Origin: Sulfurospirillum sp. UBA4058
Lineage (GTDB): Bacteria > Campylobacterota > Campylobacteria > Campylobacterales > Sulfurospirillaceae
Assembly (NCBI GenBank): GCA_002382085.1
Contig: DFZK01000010.1
Span: forward strand, 62,001-126,000
Reading direction: 5' to 3'
Length of the DNA stretch: 64,000 bases
A model generated the notes under the pieces. The model made no database searches, was not told where the DNA came from, and worked only from the letters and a program-made list of their open reading frames with translations. Each line of letters opens with the position of its first letter. The stretch's first letter is position 1. Positions 56,979 through 64,000 of this stretch are shown piece by piece. The translations under genes were made by a program, and so were the position numbers.

Positions 56979-59474
56979 ATGAAACTGACCAAAACCTATA
57001 CACTTTACACTTTTCTCATCGTAATATTGACCGTAATGCTGATGACGGGCGTATGGTTTGGTATCAAAACAGGTGAACATCGGCATATTTCACAAGAACA
57101 ATGGAGTGCTTTTGAACGATATCAGAGCGTTCTGGAACTTGAAAGCCGTTTGATTCGTAAAACAAGCTACGATTATGCTGCATTAGACGCGCTTCGAACT
57201 TTTATCGTCTCTAGTGACGCGACATGGGCACGTTCCCATTTGGAACCTCTTTTAAAACGTTTAGACGTCGATGCCATTTTACTTTTCAACGCTCGTAAAG
57301 AATTGATTTACCGTTTTGATCATTCAGTCGCTTATGCCATTCCCGATTTAAATCGCTTTTCAAGTCAAACGCCTACTTTCAAGGAATTTTTTTCGTTAGA
57401 TGCACCAACACAACTCAACCAATATTTTTTAGCACCCGTTTACGCTCAAAGTGCCTCCGATGAGCACCCTATCGGTTTTTTTGTGATCGTACGGCAATGG
57501 GATCAAGTATTTTTAAATGAAATCACTCAACTGACACGTACTCAAACCGCGATTATGCCTCCCTTAAGCGAGAAAGAGCAACTCGAAACGCCGTTTTTAC
57601 TCCCTTTAAAAGCTCTAGACGATACGACGGTCGGCTTTTTACGCATTGAGTACGTACCCTCCGTATTGCTTTTTATGACGGAAGTGCAAACCGTTTTATT
57701 TACGGCGGGATCGGTGATTCTCCTTGTAGCGTTTCTTCTTTTTTTTATTCTCACGCGCAAAACGTTTTTTATTCCGATTCGCTATCTTTCCCAGGCACTG
57801 AAAACAAAACGTTACATGTACGTTGCCGCGCTCTCAAAACAAAAGCACGAACTCGGCGAAATTGCACGACTCATCGTTGAGCACGACCAACAATCTCTCC
57901 AACTCAACCGTTATACCGAAGCTATTGATGAAATCGCTATCGTCTCCAAAACGACGCCTAAGGGCATCATTACCTACATCAACGACGCTTTCGTGAACAT
58001 TTCAGGCTATACCAAAGAAGAGCTGATCGGGAAACCCCACAATATCGTACGCCATCCCGACAATCCGCCTCAATTTTTTTACGACATGTGGCAAACGCTC
58101 AAACGTGCTCAAACGTGGAAAGGCATTTTGAAAAACTTGCGTAAGAACGGACAGACCTATTACGTCAAATCCGCCATTATACCGATACTAAACGCCAAAG
58201 GCGAGGTGGAAGAGTATATTGCGATTCGCTACGATATTACGGATCTTTTTGAACAGATGGAACATCTCAAAAAAGAGAATGTTTTGGATCTTCCCGGACG
58301 TAAAATGCTTTTAGAATCCATCGAACAATGCCTCGATCCTCATCTTGCCATTTTAAATATCTGCGGCTTTCGCGATATTAACACCCTACACGGTCAAGCT
58401 TTCGGAGATTTGGTATTGCAACACCTCTGCTTTAAGATCAAAGCTGCATTGACGCAATGCCTTCAACTTTTTTACCTTCAAGGCGATGAATTTGCCCTTT
58501 TATGTTGCGAAAACCTCTCCTATGATGATTTTCTCCAAAAGTGTGAAGCCTTATTGACGCGCTTGAACGACGAAGGAGTTATCATTGCGGGAAAACACTA
58601 TGCAATCACGCTTCGTATGGGCATCGCCAACGGTATCGATTACACCTACAATCGAGCGGAAATCGCCCTTGAAGAAGCACGTAAAAGCCACAAAGCCCTA
58701 GTCGTCTACGACGATAACGAGGGGTTTTCCAAAAAACTTCAAGGCGACATCGCATGGAACGAGACGTTGCGCGATGCCTTAATGCACAACCGTTTTACCG
58801 TCTTTCTCCAAGAAATCGTTCCTTTAAACGATACGGCGGAGCGAAAAAAATACGAAGTGCTGATCCGCCTTATCGATTGGAACGGAACAATTATCTCGCC
58901 GTTTCACTTTTTGGATTTGGCAAAGCGTATGCACGTCTATCACCAACTAACGCGTTTTGTCATTCAAGAAGCGATTCAAGCGGCATTAGAACTTCATTGC
59001 GACGTTTCAATCAATCTTGCTAAAGAAGATATACTCAATAACGAAATCGCTTCGTTTTTGATCGCGACGCTCCATCACTATCCGATACTCAAAAAACGCA
59101 TTACGATCGAACTGCTTGAGAGCGAGGGTATCGAAAATTCACCCGAAGTCAAAGCTTTTTTACAAACGGCACGGGCAGAGGGTTGTTTACTCGCAATCGA
59201 CGATTTCGGTTCGGGTTATTCAAATTTCGAATACCTCTTACAACTTCAAGTGGATTTTATTAAGATTGACGGTTCGCTGATTAAGAACATCGACACGGAT
59301 AGCAATGCGTACGAAACCGTCAAAGCCATCGTCACGTTTGCTAAAAGCTTGGGCATCCAAGTCGTTGCGGAATTCGTTCATAAACGCGAAGTCTTAACAC
59401 GCGTCAAAGAACTCGGTATCGACTTTGCACAAGGATATTACCTGCATGAACCCGCCCCTAAAACCAAACTCTAA
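56979..59474 (+). CDS. Membrane PAS-GGDEF-EAL signalling protein
   Basis: An 831-aa protein with two membrane helices (about 8-27 and 232-258) around a periplasmic sensor domain. A PAS domain (about 325-425; YINDAFVNISGYTKEELIG, NIVRHPDNPP) resembles the Aer type. The GGDEF signature is degenerate (LQGDEF) so cyclase activity is doubtful. The EAL domain reads EVL (YEVLIRL), with LLESEGIE, IDDFGSGYSNF and FIKIDGS, consistent with a cyclic-di-GMP phosphodiesterase. It resembles the C-terminal half of the protein at 42.5 kb. The DUF309 gene begins inside its end. Confidence 0.9.
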   Translation: MKLTKTYTLYTFLIVILTVMLMTGVWFGIKTGEHRHISQEQWSAFERYQSVLELESRLIRKTSYDYAALDALRTFIVSSDATWARSHLEPLLKRLDVDAILLFNARKELIYRFDHSVAYAIPDLNRFSSQTPTFKEFFSLDAPTQLNQYFLAPVYAQSASDEHPIGFFVIVRQWDQVFLNEITQLTRTQTAIMPPLSEKEQLETPFLLPLKALDDTTVGFLRIEYVPSVLLFMTEVQTVLFTAGSVILLVAFLLFFILTRKTFFIPIRYLSQALKTKRYMYVAALSKQKHELGEIARLIVEHDQQSLQLNRYTEAIDEIAIVSKTTPKGIITYINDAFVNISGYTKEELIGKPHNIVRHPDNPPQFFYDMWQTLKRAQTWKGILKNLRKNGQTYYVKSAIIPILNAKGEVEEYIAIRYDITDLFEQMEHLKKENVLDLPGRKMLLESIEQCLDPHLAILNICGFRDINTLHGQAFGDLVLQHLCFKIKAALTQCLQLFYLQGDEFALLCCENLSYDDFLQKCEALLTRLNDEGVIIAGKHYAITLRMGIANGIDYTYNRAEIALEEARKSHKALVVYDDNEGFSKKLQGDIAWNETLRDALMHNRFTVFLQEIVPLNDTAERKKYEVLIRLIDWNGTIISPFHFLDLAKRMHVYHQLTRFVIQEAIQAALELHCDVSINLAKEDILNNEIASFLIATLHHYPILKKRITIELLESEGIENSPEVKAFLQTARAEGCLLAIDDFGSGYSNFEYLLQLQVDFIKIDGSLIKNIDTDSNAYETVKAIVTFAKSLGIQVVAEFVHKREVLTRVKELGIDFAQGYYLHEPAPKTKL

Positions 59475-59787
59475 CGTTCACGAAGCGTTAGAACGCTTCG
59501 TGAACGTCGTCGAAAACGAAGACTTTGTCGAGGGTCACGAGGTCTTAGAACCTGCATGGCATGCTTTTAAAAAACTCCCCGAATCGCTCAACGATGCTTT
59601 CATTTTAAAAGGATTGATTAACGGTGCTACGGCATTGGCATTGGCAAAAAAAGGCAAACTCGATGGTGCTAAACGCGTTTGGGCGACCTTTGAAAAGTAC
59701 GCCCCGCTGATTAACCTCTCCTCTTCGGAACGAACGCCCTACTATCGCCAAGCAGCTCGCTTACTGCAACACAAAAAAATGTTTTGA
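59446..59787 (+). CDS. DUF309 family protein
   Basis: About 113 aa, helical, with the DUF309 signature EGHEVLEPAWHAFK (about 28-41) and LKGLINGATALALAKKG. Function unknown. I used ATG 59446, which has AAGGA about 10 nt before it and overlaps the preceding stop by 29 nt; ATG 59425 is the alternative. It converges with ribD, with a TGACATGTAA palindrome between the stops. Confidence 0.82.
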   Translation: MNPPLKPNSNVHEALERFVNVVENEDFVEGHEVLEPAWHAFKKLPESLNDAFILKGLINGATALALAKKGKLDGAKRVWATFEKYAPLINLSSSERTPYYRQAARLLQHKKMF

Positions 59788-59797
59788 CATGTAACGC

Positions 59798-60808
59798 TTA
59801 AGCGCGTTTATAGTACCACGAAAGCGTATCTTCTCCGATAGTTTCGCAATAACAAAGTTCTAAGCCTTGCGGCAAAATCAACGCTTTTCCCTCTTTGATA
59901 TGCGGCGATCGAAAGATCAAGTACCATTGAACGCTTTGCTCCATCGCATCGAGCATCGCTTGTCCGCCTTCGATCATCACCATACGGTACGCATCTAACG
60001 CTAGCCGATCCGAAATGCTTACATGTCGATTCTGAACGCCAAAAAGCGGGATACTTTTATCCCATACTTTTTGATGCGAATAGATCAAAATATCGGGAGC
60101 TTTTCCTCGAACCAACCTCGCATCCAAAATCGGACGATCGATGCGTACCGTATTTCCGCCGATCACTAAAAGATCGCAACGATCGCGAAGTGCATGTACT
60201 CTCGTCCGAGATTCCAAAGAGCTAATCGTTCCGCCCGTCGCAACGCCGTTGGCACTCAACGCCACTTTGAAAAAGAGAAACGGACGTTGTTGGATATTAC
60301 ATGTAAACGGTGCTAACAAACGATCGCATGCCTCTTTCTCACACCCGTATTCCACCTCGACGCCGCATGTTTGCAAATAAGCTCCACCGCCTTTGGCTTG
60401 CATACTCTCATCGTAAGAGCCGATAACGACGCGCTTGATTCCCAGCATTTGAATCAAGTGCGAACACGGAGGCGTTTTCCCGTAATGATGGCACGGCTCT
60501 AGCGTGACATGTAAGGTTAAAGGGTGAAATAACGAACGGTGGTGAAGGATTAAATAATCGTGAATTTCGCGCGAATCATGAAGAGCATCTATCGCGTGAT
60601 CGTGCGTCAATGCGACGTACGCTTCTTTGAGCGCAATCACTTCGGCATGAGGAGAGCCTGCTTGAAGGTGGGCACCGACACCTAAGATATTACCCGCATC
60701 GTCGCTAACGACGGCTCCGACGGCAGGATTGGGGAACGTGAGAATCTGATACGCCCAAGCGGCTTTTAAAGCCTTTTGCATCAAAGGCGTATCATACGCC
60801 CTTACCAT
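59798..60808 (-). CDS. ribD: Bifunctional riboflavin deaminase/reductase RibD
   Basis: A 336-aa enzyme of riboflavin synthesis. The N-terminal deaminase has zinc ligands in HAEVIAL and EPCHHYGKTPPC. The C-terminal reductase domain (about 165-336) has FKVALSANG and MIEGGQAML and is on the short side. It is last in infB-rbfA-rimP-ribD and overlaps rimP by 7 nt. No FMN riboswitch precedes this operon in the window. Confidence 0.92.
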   Translation of the reverse strand: MVRAYDTPLMQKALKAAWAYQILTFPNPAVGAVVSDDAGNILGVGAHLQAGSPHAEVIALKEAYVALTHDHAIDALHDSREIHDYLILHHRSLFHPLTLHVTLEPCHHYGKTPPCSHLIQMLGIKRVVIGSYDESMQAKGGGAYLQTCGVEVEYGCEKEACDRLLAPFTCNIQQRPFLFFKVALSANGVATGGTISSLESRTRVHALRDRCDLLVIGGNTVRIDRPILDARLVRGKAPDILIYSHQKVWDKSIPLFGVQNRHVSISDRLALDAYRMVMIEGGQAMLDAMEQSVQWYLIFRSPHIKEGKALILPQGLELCYCETIGEDTLSWYYKRA

Positions 60809-61230
60809 TCAAAATACGTTCGAGCTTTTTCAATCGATTCTAAGGGGATGCGCCTCACGTCATTATCGATACGAACCGATACGACGCCGTTTTCATACGC
60901 TTCCAAAAGACCGAGAATCTTTTCTTTATCGTTTAATTTCAGTTTGATTTTTTCACCGATCGAAGCGGCAAAATGTTCGGGTTTAGCCAACTTACGCTCG
61001 ATACCCGGAGAACTCACCTCAAAAAAGTATTCTCCGTCCAACGGCGGTTCCAAATCAAAAATCGGCGATAAAATGCGACTGATCTCTTCGCATTTATCCA
61101 AACCGATACCCTCTTTTGAGCTAATGTAAATACGAAAAATTTTCTTATCGAATTCGTTTGCGACTTCCGTATCGTATAGAGAAACGCCGCAACTTTCAAC
61201 GATTTTTGTAATTTGTTCTAGATTAATCAT
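60802..61230 (-). CDS. rimP: Ribosome maturation factor RimP
   Basis: A 142-aa 30S assembly factor with the usual two domains: helix-strand N-terminal part with FEVSSPGIERKLAKPEHF and a C-terminal SH3-like barrel (about 85-142). It overlaps rbfA by 8 nt. Confidence 0.94.
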   Translation of the reverse strand: MINLEQITKIVESCGVSLYDTEVANEFDKKIFRIYISSKEGIGLDKCEEISRILSPIFDLEPPLDGEYFFEVSSPGIERKLAKPEHFAASIGEKIKLKLNDKEKILGLLEAYENGVVSVRIDNDVRRIPLESIEKARTYFEW

Positions 61231-61600
61231 CGCTTTTTTTACCCTTTTTTAACTCATCTTCTACTTTGGCAAACAGAGCGTCCATCTTCGTATATCGTTC
61301 TAAACTATCGTCGAAACGAAAGCGAAAATTGGGACAGCGGAACCAACCCTCCGTTTGCATACAATGGGTTTGAATATGCCTTTTGACACGATCAAGATGC
61401 GATAAGATGTAGTTTTTTTCTTTCTCGTCGTAGACCGAGCCGTCTAAATAAACGATGGCATCGTATTTTCCGCGACTACACTCTACGTCAACAACGCAAA
61501 CGCCGCGTAAGAGCTCATCGTGAAGCGTGCATAAAGCTTCAGGTATTAACTCTCGTAAAACACTTTCGGTACGTTGGATTTTGATACTTTTATCCATCAT
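61223..61600 (-). CDS. rbfA: Ribosome-binding factor A
   Basis: A 125-aa KH-fold 30S maturation factor, with RTESVLRELIPEAL at the N-terminus and KRHIQTHCMQTEGWFRCPNFRFRFDDS trimmed to the family's PxLxFxxD-like strand near residues 90-105. Between infB (ATGA-type overlap) and rimP, the usual order in this phylum. Confidence 0.9.
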   Translation of the reverse strand: MMDKSIKIQRTESVLRELIPEALCTLHDELLRGVCVVDVECSRGKYDAIVYLDGSVYDEKEKNYILSHLDRVKRHIQTHCMQTEGWFRCPNFRFRFDDSLERYTKMDALFAKVEDELKKGKKSDD

Positions 61601-64000
61601 AATTTCGCTTTTTCTTCGACCTCTTTGAAGCTTTCAATGTAGTCGCCGACTTTGATATCGTTGTATCCGTCGATGCCTACGCCGCATTCATACCCTTTGC
61701 CGACTTCTTTAACGTCGTCTTTAAAACGTTTTAACGATGAAACGCTTCCTTCAAAAATAATAACACCGTCACGAATCACGCGAATCTTCACGCCGCGATT
61801 AATCGTACCGTCGGTTACGATACAACCGGCAATCGCCCCAAGTTTTGGCACCATAAAGACTTCTCGAACCATTGCTTGACCGATGTTTTCTTCACGAATC
61901 ACCGGAGCCATCATGCCCGTTACGAGATTGGTTACGTCGTCGATAAGGTCGTAAATAATATTGTACGTTTTAATCTCAACGCCCGAATTTTTTGCTTTTT
62001 CTTTCACCGGTCCCGTCGGTCGTACGTGGAAGCCTAAAATGACACAGTTGGAACTAGCACTTGCCAAGGCGACGTCGCTTTCGGTAATACCGCCGATTCC
62101 GGCACTCACGATATTAACCTTGGTCTCGGCGTTACGAATTTTTTCAAGACTTCCTTTAATGGCTTCAAGACTTCCTTGAACATCTGCTTTAATGATGACC
62201 GGTAACGTTTTTAACGCACCTTCGGCGATCATATCGCTCAACTCGTCAAGGCTGACTTTGGTTGATTTGGAAAGCTCTTTTTGGCGAAGGTATTCTGCTT
62301 TTTTCTTCGCATATTCGCGCGCTATTTTGTCTGTTTTGACGCTAATGAGCGTTTCACCCGCACCGGGAACTTCACTTAATCCCAAAACGACGACGGGTTC
62401 GCCCGGTTTAGCCTCTTTAATCGAAAGACCCCTATCGTTCAATAAAGCTTTAACTTTACCGAAGGCAATGCCCGCAACGACAATGTCACCGACGCGCATC
62501 GTACCGTCTTCAATAACGACGGTCGCAACGGGACCTCTTCCTTTTTCCAACGAACTTTCGATAACGGTCGCTTTGACTTCACGCGTAGGATCGGCTTTAA
62601 GCTCCAATAAGTCGGCTTGTAATAAGATGACTTCTAAAAGCTCTTCGATGCCCATACCCGTTTTAGCCGAAACCGGAACAAACTCGTGTTCACCGCCCCA
62701 ATCGATCGGCGTAATACCGAGTTCCGCCAATTGCGCTTTCACCAAATCGGGATTGGCGGATTCTTTATCCATTTTATTGACCGCAATAATAATCGGAACG
62801 TTTGCCGCTTTGGCATGTTCGATCGCTTCTTTGGTTTGAGGTTTAACACCGTCGTCGGCGGCAACAACGACGATAACGATGTCGGTTACTTTTGCGCCGC
62901 GTGAACGCATTTCGGTAAAGGCTTCGTGCCCCGGAGTATCGATAAACGTAATATTGCGTCCGTTTTTCTCGACCATATACGCTCCGACATGTTGCGTAAT
63001 ACCGCCTGCTTCTCCGGCAGCGACTTTAGCATGTCGAATGTAATCCAAAAGCGACGTTTTTCCGTGATCGACATGTCCCATAATCGTGATAACCGGAGCA
63101 CGTTCTACGAGATGCTCTTCCACGCCTTCTTGCTCTTCATCGTAGGCTTTAACGTAATCGAAGGCTTCTTGATCGTTCACGGTCGTCACGTTAATACCGA
63201 AAGTTTCGGCTAAAATTTCAATCGAGTCTTTATCTAAAAAGTCGTTTTTCGTAAACATAACGCCCAAAGAAAACAACTCTTTAATCACTTCTCCAACCGG
63301 TTTATTGATCTTTTCCGCAAATTCGTAGACGCGAATCTCTTCGGCGATTTCAATCGCACTGATCGCTTCGCTCTCTTTGGCTTGAACCGGACGGCGTCTT
63401 CGTTTGCGACCTTCCCTTTGAATACCTTGCATGACGAAATTCGTCTTTTTAGTGGTACGAATTTGACTGGGATCGATCTGTTTTTTCTTTTTGACCTCTT
63501 CTTGGATATTCATCCCCATATTGAGATCGGGAAGAACGATCATCTCCTCTTCTTCGGCATCGATATTCGTATCTGCCATTTCGATATTGATCGATAAGTC
63601 TAATTTTTCCGCATTCGTTTTCTTCTCTGCCGGACCTTTTTTAATTTTCTTTTTCTTTTTTTGCATTTCGCTTTGTGAAGTTCCCGAAGCAAACATCGCT
63701 TCGATACTTTTAGGCGCACTTTTGAAAGGCGTTCCGTAAGATAGGTTTTCCTCTTCATCCGGTTCGCTTTGCTTCGTTTCCGGACGCTTTTTCTTAACGA
63801 TGACAAGACCTCTTCGCTTACGCACGTTGGTCGGATCGACTTTATCCTCACCCTCATCGTCTTCGTTTGCGTCTTCCGTTCTACCTTCGCTAGGAAGTTC
63901 TTTAGACACCATATCCGTAGGTGTAATCCCTAATTCACGCTCTTTTTCTTTCAATGTTTTCGTTTTAGGCTGAGGCGTCGTCTCAACCGCTTTAGGGGCT
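61597..64000 (-). CDS. infB: Translation initiation factor IF-2, N-terminus beyond window
   Basis: At least 800 codons, open at the window end: the frame continues through 64000 without a start, so the first part is missing. Visible parts are a low-complexity Lys/Glu/Pro-rich N-terminal region, the IF2-N helix motif (RVYEFAEKINKPVGEVIKE-type), the GTPase with GHVDHGKTSL, DTPGH and NKMD, and domains to the C-terminal fMet-tRNA-binding barrel. It heads the operon infB-rbfA-rimP-ribD. Confidence 0.97.
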   Translation of the reverse strand, partial: APKAVETTPQPKTKTLKEKERELGITPTDMVSKELPSEGRTEDANEDDEGEDKVDPTNVRKRRGLVIVKKKRPETKQSEPDEEENLSYGTPFKSAPKSIEAMFASGTSQSEMQKKKKKIKKGPAEKKTNAEKLDLSINIEMADTNIDAEEEEMIVLPDLNMGMNIQEEVKKKKQIDPSQIRTTKKTNFVMQGIQREGRKRRRRPVQAKESEAISAIEIAEEIRVYEFAEKINKPVGEVIKELFSLGVMFTKNDFLDKDSIEILAETFGINVTTVNDQEAFDYVKAYDEEQEGVEEHLVERAPVITIMGHVDHGKTSLLDYIRHAKVAAGEAGGITQHVGAYMVEKNGRNITFIDTPGHEAFTEMRSRGAKVTDIVIVVVAADDGVKPQTKEAIEHAKAANVPIIIAVNKMDKESANPDLVKAQLAELGITPIDWGGEHEFVPVSAKTGMGIEELLEVILLQADLLELKADPTREVKATVIESSLEKGRGPVATVVIEDGTMRVGDIVVAGIAFGKVKALLNDRGLSIKEAKPGEPVVVLGLSEVPGAGETLISVKTDKIAREYAKKKAEYLRQKELSKSTKVSLDELSDMIAEGALKTLPVIIKADVQGSLEAIKGSLEKIRNAETKVNIVSAGIGGITESDVALASASSNCVILGFHVRPTGPVKEKAKNSGVEIKTYNIIYDLIDDVTNLVTGMMAPVIREENIGQAMVREVFMVPKLGAIAGCIVTDGTINRGVKIRVIRDGVIIFEGSVSSLKRFKDDVKEVGKGYECGVGIDGYNDIKVGDYIESFKEVEEKAKL

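Noticed and set aside
62192..62839. 215-aa plus-strand frame opposite infB
   Set aside because: Antisense shadow of the conserved IF-2 GTPase region.

Overview
The window looks like chromosome of a free-living, flagellated, sulfur-respiring campylobacterotan, most likely Sulfurospirillum or a close relative. The reasons are the gene order flhF-flhG-small membrane protein-fliA-fliM-fliY next to folK, an aminopeptidase P, aroQ, an MqnF-like hydrolase and sppA (the arrangement I know from Campylobacter jejuni), futalosine-type menaquinone genes, two polysulfide/thiosulfate-reductase-type psrABC operons and a TsdA-type dihaem cytochrome c. No rRNA, tRNA, CRISPR array, transposase or prophage was seen. 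The calls come from reading the sequence and from family knowledge; nothing was searched.

Layout. 1-3.4 kb: comF, lepA and prs (minus). 3.5-4.6 kb: a membrane cytochrome-like protein and an EF-hand protein (plus). 4.7-9.7 kb: a glycan-modification cassette (small flippase-like protein, WecE-type aminotransferase, WbqC-like protein, GT2 glycosyltransferase, polytopic membrane protein) containing two copies of a structured repeat. 9.7-17.6 kb: LOG-family protein, flagellar switch and regulatory genes, folK, pepQ, aroQ (minus). 17.7-20.6 kb: MqnF-like hydrolase, sppA, YitT-family protein (plus). 20.6-24.4 kb: a YeiH-type exporter with a divergent LysR regulator, ribB under an FMN riboswitch, and an EamA transporter. 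24.5-25.8 kb: a third copy of the structured repeat in the leader of an adenosine/adenine deaminase gene, then an orphan DUF683 protein. 25.8-34.5 kb: an alpha/beta hydrolase, an envelope lipoprotein operon (COG3014, YcfL, LpoB and a 275-aa exported protein), xseA, ubiE/menG, two poorly known genes and ppaC.

34.7-56.6 kb is the respiratory and sensory core. It holds a HemW/HemN-like radical SAM protein; operon psr1 (psrA-psrB-psrC) running straight into an OmpR-type response regulator, a histidine kinase and a Cache-domain membrane protein; a FIST-PAS-GGDEF-EAL protein; operon psr2; an AT-rich islet with a poly-G-tract SGNH hydrolase; a radical SAM/methyltransferase fusion; a YgbA_NO-type protein; and tsdA, divergent from a second Cache-regulator-kinase set. 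56.6-64 kb: a cold-shock protein, a second PAS-GGDEF-EAL protein, a DUF309 protein and the operon infB-rbfA-rimP-ribD, with infB running off the window end.

Three patterns are not explained by ordinary annotation. (1) The palindrome TTACATGTAA occurs at least 18 times exactly, in genes, between genes and inside the FMN riboswitch, like the highly iterated palindromes of cyanobacteria. (2) A roughly 90-110-bp element with conserved hairpins is present three times, each time in the same orientation upstream of a gene. (3) Several promoters, including those of psrA2 and tsdA, share one layout: two TTnACr hexamers 11 bp apart, then 9 nt, then the -10 box. This is what an OmpR-family activator site would look like, and two OmpR-family regulators are encoded beside these respiratory genes.
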